Shown here piece after piece: positions 41,281 through 49,768 of a stretch of 64,000 bases of DNA; the stretch's first letter is position 1, and each line of letters starts with the position of its first letter. A program made the position numbers and the translations under genes. Origin of the DNA: Glycomyces tenuis DSM 44171 (GTDB lineage Bacteria; Actinomycetota; Actinomycetes; Mycobacteriales; Micromonosporaceae); NCBI RefSeq assembly GCF_000427885.1, contig NZ_ATYW01000009.1, forward strand, positions 60,580-124,579, written 5' to 3'. The notes under the pieces are model-generated. The model saw only the letters and a program-made list of their open reading frames with translations. It did not search any database and was not told the DNA's origin.

Positions 41281-43095
41281 ATGGTTGCCCACATGCCAGA
41301 AACCCGTCCATCCCCGTCCGCCTCGGCCGGGGCCCCGCCCGACGCTCCGGCCGAACCCGGCGGGCTCGTCCGGCTGCTGCGCGGCCACCTGAGCCCGTAC
41401 CGGCGGCAACTCACCATCACAGTCCTCTTGCAGCTCGTGCAGACGCTCGCGATGCTGTACCTGCCCACGCTGAACGCCGACCTGATCGATCACGGCGTGA
41501 TCGTCGGCGACACCGGATACGTGCTCCGGCACGGCGCGATCATGCTCGGCGTGACGCTCGTCCAGATCACCGCGGCCGGCGCCGCGGTCTTCTTCGGCGC
41601 CCGCGTCTCGATGGCCCTCGGCCGCGACCTGCGGAACGCCATCTTCGAGCGGGTCCAGTCCTACTCGCGGCGCGAGGTCGACCGCTTCGGGGCGCCCTCG
41701 CTGATCACCCGCACCACCAACGACGTCCAGCAGATCCAGCTGCTCGTGGTCATGTCGCTCATGATGCTGCTGATGGCCCCGGTCATGGGCATCGGCGGGC
41801 TCGCCCTCGCGCTCGGCCAGGACGTGCCGCTGTCGGGCGTGCTGCTGGTGGCCATCCCGATCCTGGTCGTGGCGATGCTCGCCATCATCCGCGCCATGAT
41901 CCCCTCCGCCAGGGCGATGCAGGAGCGGATCGACTCGGTCAACCGGGTCATGCGCGAGCACATCACCGGCATCCGGGTCATCAGGGCGTTCGTGCGCGAC
42001 CGCCACGAGCAGGACCGCTTCGGCGAGGCCAACGGCGACCTCATGGCCGTCTCCCTGCGGGTCGGCCGCATCCAGGCGTTCTTCGGCGCCACCGCGATGG
42101 CCATCTCGAACCTGACCTCGATCGCGGTGGTGTGGTTCGCGGCCGGACGCATCGCCGACGGCGGCATGCAGGTCGGCTCGCTCATCGCCTACCTGAGCTA
42201 CGTCTCCCAGATCCTCATGGCCGTCATGATGTCCATGGGCGTGTTCATGATGGCCCCGCGCGCCAAGGTCGCGGCCGGGCGCATCCTGGAGGTCCTCGAC
42301 ACCGAGCCGAGCGTCGCGATCCGGCCGGAGCCGGTCACCGCGCTGCCCGGCCGCGGCGAGCTCGAGGTCAAGGACGTCACCTTCCGGTACGAGGGCGCCG
42401 AGGAGCCGGTGCTGCGCGGCGTCGACCTCATCGCCGGGCCCGGCGAGACCACGGCGGTGATCGGGTCGACCGGCTCGGGCAAGACGACGCTGCTGAACCT
42501 CGTGCCGCGGCTGTTCGACGTGGACGGCGGAGCGGTGACGATCGACGGGGTCGACGTGCGCGAGATGGACCGGGCCCTCATCGCCTCCACCGTCGGGCTG
42601 ATCCCCCAGCGGGCCCACCTGTTCTCGGGGACGGTGGCCTCCAACCTGCGTTACGGGGACCCCGAGGCGAGCGACGCCGAACTGTGGCGGGCGCTGGAGA
42701 TCGCGCAGGCCGCGGACTTCGTCCGCGCCATGCCCGACGGCCTGGAGACGGCGATCGGCCAGGGCGGCTCCACGGTCTCCGGCGGCCAGCGCCAGCGGCT
42801 GGCGATCGCCAGGACCCTGGTCGCCCGCCCCAAGATCTACCTGTTCGACGACTCCTTCTCGGCGCTGGACACCGCCACCGACGCGGCGCTGCGCCAGGCG
42901 CTGTCCTTCGAGATCGCCGACGCCGCGCTCGTGATCGTGGCGCAGCGCGTCTCGACCGTCCGCGACGCCGACCGGATCGTGGTCCTCGACGCCGGCCGCG
43001 TGGTCGGGGTCGGCACGCACGAGGAACTGGTGGAGGGCAACCCCGTCTACGCCGAGATCGTCGATTCCCAGCTGTCCCTTCAGGAGGCGTTGTGA
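41281..43095 (+). CDS. ABC exporter half-transporter, subunit with degenerate ATPase site
   Basis: The 604-residue protein has six transmembrane helices (about 40-330) fused to an ATPase domain. Walker A is VIGSTGSGKTTLL and the signature VSGGQRQRLAIA is intact. Walker B reads YLFDDSFSALDT, with Asp where the catalytic Glu belongs, and the switch His is Gln (VIVAQRVSTV). Such defects define the partner with the non-hydrolytic site in heterodimeric exporters of the TM287/288, LmrCD and BmrCD type. The next gene supplies the other half, overlapping by four bases. ATG 41281 has only a weak AGGG; ATG 41293 is possible. Substrates are typically drugs or lipids. Confidence 0.9.
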   Translation: MVAHMPETRPSPSASAGAPPDAPAEPGGLVRLLRGHLSPYRRQLTITVLLQLVQTLAMLYLPTLNADLIDHGVIVGDTGYVLRHGAIMLGVTLVQITAAGAAVFFGARVSMALGRDLRNAIFERVQSYSRREVDRFGAPSLITRTTNDVQQIQLLVVMSLMMLLMAPVMGIGGLALALGQDVPLSGVLLVAIPILVVAMLAIIRAMIPSARAMQERIDSVNRVMREHITGIRVIRAFVRDRHEQDRFGEANGDLMAVSLRVGRIQAFFGATAMAISNLTSIAVVWFAAGRIADGGMQVGSLIAYLSYVSQILMAVMMSMGVFMMAPRAKVAAGRILEVLDTEPSVAIRPEPVTALPGRGELEVKDVTFRYEGAEEPVLRGVDLIAGPGETTAVIGSTGSGKTTLLNLVPRLFDVDGGAVTIDGVDVREMDRALIASTVGLIPQRAHLFSGTVASNLRYGDPEASDAELWRALEIAQAADFVRAMPDGLETAIGQGGSTVSGGQRQRLAIARTLVARPKIYLFDDSFSALDTATDAALRQALSFEIADAALVIVAQRVSTVRDADRIVVLDAGRVVGVGTHEELVEGNPVYAEIVDSQLSLQEAL

Positions 43096-44921
43096 CCATG
43101 ATGAGGCCGGGGGGCGACCCGGCGGACGCCCAGGCCGCGGACTTCCGCGGCACCACCCTGCGGATCCTGCGCATGCTGCGCGCCGACCGGCTGCGCATCG
43201 CCGGGATCGTCGTCTTCGCCGTGGCCAGTGCCGCCGCGATGCTCGCCGTCCCGCGCATCCTCGGCGACGCGACCGACCTGGTGATCCAGGGCATCGGCGA
43301 CGGCGGCGTCGACTACGCGGCGCTGGCGCGCCTGCTCGGCTTCGGCTCGGCTCTGGCGGCCGGCTCGTGGCTGGTCACCGTCGCCATGGGCCGGACCATC
43401 GCGGGCCTGGCCCAGCGCATGGCGTACGAACTGCGCCAGGCCGCCGACGCGAAGGTCGCCTCGCTTCCTCTGCGGTACTTCGACTCGCGGCCGCGGGGCG
43501 AGGTGCTCTCCACGGTCACCAACGACATCGACAACCTGACCCAGACCGCCCAGCAGGTGTTCCAGCGCATGGTGTTCAGCCTGCTGATGCTCCTGGGCGT
43601 GCCGATCATGATGCTCACGATCTCGCCCCTGCTGACCCTGGTGGTGCTGCTGACGGTGCCGCTGACGCTGTGGGGAGCGAAGGTCATCGGCAAGCGTGCC
43701 CAGCCGCGGTTCGGCCGGCAGTGGGCGGCCACCGGGAAGGTGAACGGGCACGTCGAGGAGATGATCACCGGGCACCAGCTGGTGACGGTGTTCGGCCGCC
43801 AGGACGAGTCGGTGGCGATCTTCAAGCGCCACAACGACGAGCTGTACACCGCGGCCACGAGCGCGCAGTTCCTGTCCGGGCTGATCGCTCCGGCCCTGGG
43901 CTTCCTGGGGTCGGTCACCTATGTGCTGGTGGCGGTGATCGGCGGTCTGCGGGTCGCCGCCGGGTCCATCTCGATCGGCGAGATCCAGGCGTTCATCCAG
44001 TACACGATGCAGTTCTCCGGGCCGGTCAACCAGATGGCCGCGATGTCGAGCCAGATCCAGTCGGCCGTGGCCTCGGGCGAGCGGATCTTCGAGCTGCTCG
44101 ACGCCGAGGAGCAGAGCCCCGACCGGGCCGCCGAGCCCGGCGCGCTGGACACGGTGGAGGGGCGGGTGGCCTTCGAGGACGTCTCGTTCAGATACCTGCC
44201 CGACGAGCCGCTGATCGAGCACCTGTGGCTGAGGGCCGAACCCGGCCAGACCATCGCGATCGTCGGCCCGACCGGTGCCGGCAAGACGACGCTGGTCAAC
44301 CTGCTGATGCGCTTCTACGACCTGGACGCCGGGCGGATCACCGTCGACGGCCGGGACATCGCGGCGATCACACGGGAACGGCTGCGGCGGCGCATCGGCA
44401 TGGTCCTCCAGGACACGTGGCTGTTCGGCGGCACGATCGCCGAGAACATCGCCTACGGCAGGCCCGAGGCCACGCGGGACGAGGTGGTCGCGGCGGCCTC
44501 GGCGGCGCACGCCGACCACTTCATCAGGACGCTCCCGGACGGCTACGACACGGTGATCGACACCGACGAGGGGAGCCTGAGCGCGGGCGAGCGGCAGCTG
44601 ATCACCATCGCGCGGGCCTTCCTGATCGACCCGTCGATCCTGATCCTGGACGAGGCGACCAGCTCGGTCGACACCCGCACCGAGATGCTGGTGCAGCAGG
44701 GCATGGTGGCGCTCCGGCAGGGCCGCACGAGCTTCGTGATCGCCCACCGGCTGTCGACCATCCGCGACGCGGACGTGATCGTGGTGATGGAGCACGGCCA
44801 GGTGGTCGAGCAGGGCAGTCACGAGGAGCTGCTGGTCTCGGGCGGCGCCTACGCCCGCCTGTACACGGCGCAGTTCTCCCAACCGGCCGTTGAGGAAGCG
44901 GAGGAGGCTCCTATCGGATAG
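43092..44921 (+). CDS. ABC exporter half-transporter, catalytically complete partner
   Basis: The 609-residue protein has a six-helix membrane part and an ATPase domain with Walker A IVGPTGAGKTTLV, canonical Walker B ILILDEATSSVDT with Glu, and switch His in IAHRLSTIRDAD. Its signature is altered to LSAGERQLITIA. Together with the defects of the upstream subunit, this gives one working and one dead ATP site, as known for asymmetric exporters. GTG 43092 overlaps the upstream stop (GTGA) and lies four bases after AGGAGG; the ATG at 43098 is a good alternative. Confidence 0.9.
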   Translation: MTMMRPGGDPADAQAADFRGTTLRILRMLRADRLRIAGIVVFAVASAAAMLAVPRILGDATDLVIQGIGDGGVDYAALARLLGFGSALAAGSWLVTVAMGRTIAGLAQRMAYELRQAADAKVASLPLRYFDSRPRGEVLSTVTNDIDNLTQTAQQVFQRMVFSLLMLLGVPIMMLTISPLLTLVVLLTVPLTLWGAKVIGKRAQPRFGRQWAATGKVNGHVEEMITGHQLVTVFGRQDESVAIFKRHNDELYTAATSAQFLSGLIAPALGFLGSVTYVLVAVIGGLRVAAGSISIGEIQAFIQYTMQFSGPVNQMAAMSSQIQSAVASGERIFELLDAEEQSPDRAAEPGALDTVEGRVAFEDVSFRYLPDEPLIEHLWLRAEPGQTIAIVGPTGAGKTTLVNLLMRFYDLDAGRITVDGRDIAAITRERLRRRIGMVLQDTWLFGGTIAENIAYGRPEATRDEVVAAASAAHADHFIRTLPDGYDTVIDTDEGSLSAGERQLITIARAFLIDPSILILDEATSSVDTRTEMLVQQGMVALRQGRTSFVIAHRLSTIRDADVIVVMEHGQVVEQGSHEELLVSGGAYARLYTAQFSQPAVEEAEEAPIG

Positions 44922-44945
44922 AGGCAATCGAGCGGAAACCAGCCG

Positions 44946-44989
44946 GCGCGGCCCGAATCGAGAACACCAGAGCGCGGTTCGGGCCGCGC
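44946..44989. terminator. Bidirectional hairpin terminator
   Basis: GCGCGGCCCGAA (44946-44957) pairs exactly with TTCGGGCCGCGC (44978-44989) around a 20-base loop. It lies between the ABC exporter and the convergent small gene. Confidence 0.7.
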
Positions 44990-44995
44990 ACCGCG

Positions 44996-45436
44996 TCAAC
45001 TCAGGATGCCGGTGGAGCAGCGGCGATGCCACCACGGTCCCGGCGGCGCGTGCGGGTCGGGGAGCGTGCGCTCGAGGAAGCGCCGGTCGATCGGTTCGAG
45101 CAGCCGCCGCAGCTCCGACGCGGACTTTCGGGGCACCCGATGGAGGGCGAACTCCAAGATGTCTCTGGGCGGCGGCCCGAAATAGAGGTAGTCGTATTCG
45201 AAGTACTCGCAAGGTGCGGTCAGCCAGCGGTAGGGGCCGAACGCGCGTCGCCGCCAGGTCATGAACGCGGCCGAGATGTCCCCCGGGTCCAGGCGGGGGT
45301 CGTGATGTTCGAGCCGCCGCATCGCCGCGGTGAGCGAACCGGACGCACCCGGGATCCGGGCTATGCGTATCGGCCGCCAGGGCTGGGGGCGGGAGGGCTG
45401 GGAGGCGCGTACTCGCGCGGGCGGCCTACGCGGCAT
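44996..45436 (-). CDS. Conserved-looking hypothetical protein
   Basis: The 146-residue frame has a basic, Pro/Arg-rich N-terminus (about 1-35) and an aromatic-rich central part (FGPYRWLTAPCEYFEYDYLY, then FGPPPRDILEFALHRVPRKS). A C-terminal segment follows (ASELRRLLEPIDRRFLERTL; PGPWWHRRC). The patterned acidic/aromatic core suggests a real protein, but I recognise no family and assign no function. The ATG at 45436 has AAAGGG very close upstream; an internal start (for example the ATG of MRRLEHHD) is possible. It stands alone, ending just before the hairpin at 44946-44989. Confidence 0.5.
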   Translation of the reverse strand: MPRRPPARVRASQPSRPQPWRPIRIARIPGASGSLTAAMRRLEHHDPRLDPGDISAAFMTWRRRAFGPYRWLTAPCEYFEYDYLYFGPPPRDILEFALHRVPRKSASELRRLLEPIDRRFLERTLPDPHAPPGPWWHRRCSTGILS

Positions 45437-45721
45437 CGCCCTTTCTGTTGTCGATGGTCACGCCGATCATTGTGCCCCATGTCGTCTACGGCCCGGCTGC
45501 CTGCGTAGGAACCATCGGGGCCGCACGCCGACCCCGCATCGTCACGGGCCGGTCTGTCGCCACGTCGTTTAGGCGAAACGGTGCGCACACCGCCCGGCGG
45601 GAGAGCGGCGTCCTGCCTTCGCCGTCCCGGTCTGCAGCGGCGGGCGCGTACCGGCCGGCAGGGGAACGGCGAGGGCGACGCCGCCGCGGTTCCGGCCGAC
45701 GGCGCCGCACCGGAGTGTCCC

Positions 45722-46201
45722 TCAGCTCAGGACCCGCTCGAAACAGATCGACAGGGGCGAATCGCGGTAGTGGCCGAACGGGGGGATCCTCCGAAAGCCC
45801 TCGCGTTCGTAGAAGCGCTGCGCGGCACGCTGCTCGGTGCCGGTCTCCAGGCGCAGTGCGCTGCGGCCGTGCTCCATCGCCTTCGCCTCCAGGGCCCGCA
45901 GCACCGCGACCGCGGCGCCGCCGCCGCGCGCCCGGGGCGCCACGTACATGCGTTTGACCTCGGCCGTGGCCGCGTCGATCCACCGCAGGGCGCCGCATCC
46001 CACGGCCTCGCCGTCCGCGGGGTCGAAGGCCACCAGGAACAGCGCGACGTCCTCTTCTGAGGGAGGCGGTCCGGGCTCGGTGTCGCGGCCGCCGTAGGAG
46101 GCGTTGATCTCGTCCCTCTGGCGGGCCCGCAGTTCGCTTCCGGCGGCGTCGTCCCACGGCCGTTGTTCGACCCGCCACCGGGTCCCGGTCGTCTGGGTCA
46201 T
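45722..46201 (-). CDS. GNAT-family acetyltransferase
   Basis: The 159-residue N-acetyltransferase-like protein has AVGCGALRWIDAATAEVKRM, YVAPRARGGGAAVAVLRALE (acetyl-CoA loop R-x-x-G-x-A) and AQRFYEREGFRRIPPFGHYR. Short GNAT proteins of this kind modify small amines or antibiotics, but the substrate is unknown. The start is ATG at 46201. The 285 bases toward the upstream neighbour at 45436 hold no recognisable gene. Confidence 0.85.
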   Translation of the reverse strand: MTQTTGTRWRVEQRPWDDAAGSELRARQRDEINASYGGRDTEPGPPPSEEDVALFLVAFDPADGEAVGCGALRWIDAATAEVKRMYVAPRARGGGAAVAVLRALEAKAMEHGRSALRLETGTEQRAAQRFYEREGFRRIPPFGHYRDSPLSICFERVLS

Positions 46202-46267
46202 CGTCTGCTCCTCAGGACGTGCGTGCCACGGCTGCGGGCAATGGTACGGGCGCGGGGCCGGTTCGAG

Positions 46268-47065
46268 TCAGATCAGCATCTCGAAGGTCCCGAGGGCCGC
46301 GCTGACCGCTACGGCGGCGGCCGAGACGGCGACCGCCGCCGCCAGGAGGAGCCAGTCGGGCGCTCGCATGCGCTGCACTCTGGCGTGGGTGCGCGGCATC
46401 TCGGAGTCGAAGCCCCTGGCGTCCATGGCGGCGGCGAGGCGGCCGGCCCGGCGCATCGCCCCCACCAGGAGCGTGAACATCGTCGAGGCGAACAGGCGGG
46501 CCCGCCGCAGCGGGTTCCGTCCGCCCTCCATGCCCCGGGCCCGGCGGGCGGTGGTGATCTGCCGCCACTCCGCGCCGAGGAGCGGGAGCATGCGCAGGGC
46601 CGCGAGGGAGCCGATGGTGAACCGCGGCGAGGTGCGCAGCTGCTGTGTGAGGGCGTCGGCCAGGTCGGTCGGGTCGGTGGTGGCGAAGCCCAGCACGCCG
46701 ACCGTCGCGGCGACGCAGACCCGCAGTCCGATCGCCACGCCGTCGGTCAGGGCGCCCGCACCGATCTCCAAGGGGCCGAGCGACAGGAGGGTCGTCCCGG
46801 TCTGCTCGGCCGCGAAGACGGTGTTGGCCGCCGCGACGGCTCCGGCCGCGAACCACAGCCACCGCAGGCGGCGCAGCAGCGGTCCCCATTGGACTCCGCT
46901 GAACGGTGTGGCGACGGCGAGGGCCGCGAGCAGGAGCAGCGGCGTCAGCCAGTCGGCGGCGACGAGCGCCGCGGTCGAGACGGCGATGACCGCGAACAGC
47001 TTCGTCACCGGGTTGGCGCGGGCGATCGGCGCGTCCGGTCCGCAGATCGGTGCGATGGTCAGCAT
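46268..47065 (-). CDS. ykoC: ECF transporter transmembrane component EcfT (YkoC type)
   Basis: The 265-residue T component couples the shared ATPase to the vitamin-binding S component. It has several helices and two cytoplasmic coupling motifs with Ala-Arg-Gly: TARRARGMEGG and AMDARGFDS. It overlaps the ATPase gene by seven bases. With the S gene YkoE and a TPP riboswitch upstream, it is assigned to the thiamine-precursor (hydroxymethylpyrimidine) importer. Confidence 0.9.
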   Translation of the reverse strand: MLTIAPICGPDAPIARANPVTKLFAVIAVSTAALVAADWLTPLLLLAALAVATPFSGVQWGPLLRRLRWLWFAAGAVAAANTVFAAEQTGTTLLSLGPLEIGAGALTDGVAIGLRVCVAATVGVLGFATTDPTDLADALTQQLRTSPRFTIGSLAALRMLPLLGAEWRQITTARRARGMEGGRNPLRRARLFASTMFTLLVGAMRRAGRLAAAMDARGFDSEMPRTHARVQRMRAPDWLLLAAAVAVSAAAVAVSAALGTFEMLI

Positions 47066-48501
47066 CGGCGCGTCTCCGAGCGGACCCTGCCGTCTTCGAG
47101 CGCGATCTCGCGGCTCGCCAGGGCGGCGACGAAGTCACGGTCGTGGGTGACGGCCAGGATCGCGGTGCCGTCGTCGCGGATGTCGGCGGTGAGGTCGACC
47201 AGCTCACCCCAGGTGCGCCGGTCTTGGCCGAAGGTCGGCTCGTCGAGCAGGAGGACGCCGGGGGCGGCCGCCAGCGCGCCGGCGACCGACAGCCGCCGGG
47301 CCTCGCCTCCGGAGAGCGTGTGCGGGTTGGCCTCGGCCAGCGGGGCGAGGCGGAGGCGTTCGAGCAGTTCGGACACGCGGGCGTCGATCCTCTCCCGGGG
47401 CCATCCGGCGGCGCGCGGAGCGAAGGCGAGTTCGTCGCGGACGGTGGCGGTCACGAACTGGTGCTCGGGGTCTTGGAAGACCGAGCCGACGCGGGTCGCG
47501 AGTCGGTTCGCCGGGAGCCGGTGGAGCGGCGTCCGCTCGCCGGGGACGGTCGCCTCGCCCCGGGTCGGCTTGACCAGGCCGCCCGCGAGGAGCGCGAGGG
47601 TGGACTTGCCCGAGCCGTTCGCGCCGGTGACGGCGAGCAGTTCGCCCGCGCGGAGGTCGAAGTCGACGCCGTCGAGGGCGGGCCGGTCCGCTCCGGGGTA
47701 GGTCAGCGAGAGCGACTCGCCGTGCAGGCGCGACTCGCCCGGAGTGCCGCCGGGATGGGCGGGGAGGGGAGCGCCGGGGACCCAGACGCCCTGCGCGGCA
47801 AGGGTGTCGCCGTGCTCGGCGAAGACCGCTTCGGCGGGGCCGTCGGCGAGGAGTTCGCCGCCGGGGCCGAGGGCGACGACCCGGTCGACGAGGTCGAGGA
47901 TGTCGGCGACGCGGTGCTCGACGACGATCAGTGTGGCGGGGGTGTCGGTCAGCGCGGCCCTCAGTGCCTCCCGGATCGCTCCGGCGCCTTCGGGGTCGAG
48001 GTTGGCGGTCGGCTCGTCGAGCAGGATCAGCTCGGGCCTTCGCGCGAGGACGCCGGCGAGCGCGAGGCGCTGCTGCTCGCCGCCGGAGAGGGCGTGGGTC
48101 GGATGCCCCATGGGGTAGGGGAATCCGACCGCTTCGAGGGCTTCGCGGACGCGCGGCCAGATCTCCTCGCGCGGCACGGCCTGGTTCTCGAGTCCGAAGG
48201 CGACGTCGTCGCCGCTGCGGGCCATGACGAGTTGGGTCTCGGGGTCTTGGAAGAGCATGCCGACGCAGCCGCGTCGGGAGGCCGCGTCTTCGCCGTCGAG
48301 CAGGACTCGGCCGTGCCGCTCGCCGGAGTCGGTGGTGAGCAGCCCGGCGAGCGCGGCGAGCAGCGTCGACTTGCCCGAGCCGGAGGGGCCGAGCAGCAGG
48401 ACCCGCTCCCCCGCCTCGACGCGCAGGTCGACGTCGGCGACGGCCGGGGCTCGGCGCCCGGCGTGCCGCCATGTGAAGCCGCTGAACTCGACCGAGATCA
48501 T
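47059..48501 (-). CDS. ykoD: ECF transporter ATPase, two fused ABC domains (YkoD type)
   Basis: The 480-residue protein joins two ATPase domains. Domain 1 (about 1-230) has GPSGSGKSTL, LSGGEQQRLALAGVLA and LILLDEPTANLDPEG. Domain 2 (about 255-475) has GANGSGKSTLALL, LSGGEARRLSVAGALA and VLLLDEPTFGQDRRTW. The fused form replaces separate EcfA1/A2 proteins. It powers uptake with YkoC and YkoE. It lies seven bases after ykoE and overlaps ykoC. Confidence 0.93.
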   Translation of the reverse strand: MISVEFSGFTWRHAGRRAPAVADVDLRVEAGERVLLLGPSGSGKSTLLAALAGLLTTDSGERHGRVLLDGEDAASRRGCVGMLFQDPETQLVMARSGDDVAFGLENQAVPREEIWPRVREALEAVGFPYPMGHPTHALSGGEQQRLALAGVLARRPELILLDEPTANLDPEGAGAIREALRAALTDTPATLIVVEHRVADILDLVDRVVALGPGGELLADGPAEAVFAEHGDTLAAQGVWVPGAPLPAHPGGTPGESRLHGESLSLTYPGADRPALDGVDFDLRAGELLAVTGANGSGKSTLALLAGGLVKPTRGEATVPGERTPLHRLPANRLATRVGSVFQDPEHQFVTATVRDELAFAPRAAGWPRERIDARVSELLERLRLAPLAEANPHTLSGGEARRLSVAGALAAAPGVLLLDEPTFGQDRRTWGELVDLTADIRDDGTAILAVTHDRDFVAALASREIALEDGRVRSETRRC

Positions 48502-48508
48502 CGGCCGG

Positions 48509-49117
48509 TCAGATCCTGGCCCGTTCGCGCCCGGCCGGGAAGCGGTCGAGGACGCCGGTCGGCAGCATGGCCTTGACGAGGGCCTTGGAGCCGAGGCCGG
48601 CGACGAGGGCGCCCGAGAGCATCGCGAAGGCGATGTAGGGGACCTGGTAGGTCCACAGCTCGTAGTTGGCGTAGTAGACGACGACGTCGTACAGGGTGGC
48701 CGCGAGGCCGGCGAGCGCGCCGGCGGCCATGGCGGTCGGGGTGCCGAAGCGCCGGTAGCGTCCGGCCGCGAAGGCGAGTTCGCCGCCGGCGCCTTGGAAG
48801 ATCCCCTGGTAGGCGATGAGCACGCCCCAGGGGGAGCCGAGGTACAGGGAGATGGTGGAGGCGAGGAACTCGGTGAGCAGTCCGGCGCCGACGCGCCGGA
48901 CGATCAGCGGGGCGAGGACGGCGGGGATGAGCCAGACGCCGTAGAGGACGCCTTTGAGCGGGAGCAGGAAGGCGAGCGCGGGTTCGAGGCCGGCCCAGGC
49001 GAAGTTCCACGCCCAGAAGACGACGCCGAAGGCGACGGCGAGGACGGCGCAGGTGACGATGTCGAGGGTGCGCCAGCGTGCGCTGGAGGCGAGGGCGGGG
49101 CTGTCGGCGGTAGGCAT
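48509..49117 (-). CDS. ykoE: ECF substrate-binding component YkoE (thiamine precursor, HMP)
   Basis: The 202-residue membrane protein has five to six helices and matches the YkoE family: VTCAVLAVAFGVVFWAWNFA, SLYLGSPWGVLIAYQGIFQG and LAATLYDVVVYYANYELWTY. YkoE proteins are the substrate-binding part of ECF transporters for hydroxymethylpyrimidine or related thiamine precursors. It is the first gene after the TPP riboswitch. The ATG at 49117 follows GAAAGG, about 45 bases after the riboswitch fold ends. Substrate is known only from family and riboswitch. Confidence 0.92.
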   Translation of the reverse strand: MPTADSPALASSARWRTLDIVTCAVLAVAFGVVFWAWNFAWAGLEPALAFLLPLKGVLYGVWLIPAVLAPLIVRRVGAGLLTEFLASTISLYLGSPWGVLIAYQGIFQGAGGELAFAAGRYRRFGTPTAMAAGALAGLAATLYDVVVYYANYELWTYQVPYIAFAMLSGALVAGLGSKALVKAMLPTGVLDRFPAGRERARI

Positions 49118-49165
49118 GGGCGCTGCCTTTCAAGGTGCATGGACGCGACGCGACAGCGGCAGACG

Positions 49166-49250
49166 ACTTCCTACGCCGGTATTACCCGGATCAGGTGTGA
49201 GGGTCTGCGGTCGGTTCCGCACTCTCAGCCAATCGGCTCCCCTGTCAGCT
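49166..49250 (-). promoter_or_regulatory. TPP riboswitch (THI element) for ykoEDC
   Basis: On the minus strand the conserved THI-box blocks appear in order: ACAGGGGAGCC (around 49248-49238), GGCTGAGAGTGCGG with GCTGAGA at 49229-49223, then ACCTGATC (49196-49189) and TAATACCGGCG (49184-49174), ending with TAGGAA. These are the pyrimidine- and pyrophosphate-sensing parts of the TPP aptamer. The downstream leader contains the ykoE ribosome-binding site, so translational off-switching by thiamine pyrophosphate is the likely mechanism. Confidence 0.93.
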
Positions 49251-49373
49251 TCGACGTTAACACCACGCGAACGGCCCATAGCGCGACTGGCGCGCCTCAG
49301 TGGCGCGCGACGCCCCCGGGGGGCGTGGTGGGCTGCCTCCGCGGGCGCGCCGGCGGACCGTAGATTGGCTCAG

Positions 49374-49715
49374 ATGGCGACAGAGCAGGATTGGGAACTG
49401 GTCCGGCGCGTGGTGGCGGCGCTGCCCGAGGGGACCTGGACGTCGTACGGCGACCTCGCCGAGCTGATCGGCACCGGGCCGCGCCAGGTCGGGGCCTACA
49501 TGCGGGACGGCGACGTCCCGCGGGCCTACCGCGTGCTCACCGCGAGCGGCAAGGTCTCCGCGGGTTTCCGCTGGTCGGACGGCCGGACGGGCCGGGACGT
49601 GCCGGATCTGCTGCGCGAGGACGGCGTGTCCGTCAGCCGCGGCGGCGTGGCCGACCGGTCGCAGCGCATGTACGTCTACGACCTGCGTCTGCTCGCGATG
49701 GAGCTGGCCGACTGA
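49374..49715 (+). CDS. MGMT-family / alkyltransferase-like DNA-binding protein without active-site cysteine
   Basis: The 113-residue protein matches the DNA-binding domain of O6-alkylguanine-DNA methyltransferases: WELVRRVVAALPEGTWTSYG and IGTGPRQVGAYMRDGDVP. The residues where an active enzyme has PCHRV read RAYRVLTASGKVS, so the acceptor Cys is absent. Such alkyltransferase-like (ATL) proteins bind alkylated bases and recruit nucleotide excision repair. The C-terminus (about 80-113) is not part of the usual ATL and may be an added module. It is divergent from the thiamine operon and two genes before RecQ. Confidence 0.8.
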   Translation: MATEQDWELVRRVVAALPEGTWTSYGDLAELIGTGPRQVGAYMRDGDVPRAYRVLTASGKVSAGFRWSDGRTGRDVPDLLREDGVSVSRGGVADRSQRMYVYDLRLLAMELAD

Positions 49716-49723
49716 GCCGGCGG

Positions 49724-49746
49724 GTCGGCGCGGCGTGAGCGCCGAC
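49724..49746. terminator. Short bidirectional hairpin
   Basis: GTCGGCGC (49724-49731) pairs with GCGCCGAC (49739-49746) across a 7-base loop, between the convergent MGMT-like and DUF1349 genes. Confidence 0.6.
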
Positions 49747-49768
49747 CGCGTGCTCGGCGCGGATTCGG

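Noticed and set aside
45437..45721. Possible small gene between the hypothetical and GNAT genes
   Set aside because: All frames are short or basic and low-complexity, without a ribosome-binding site.
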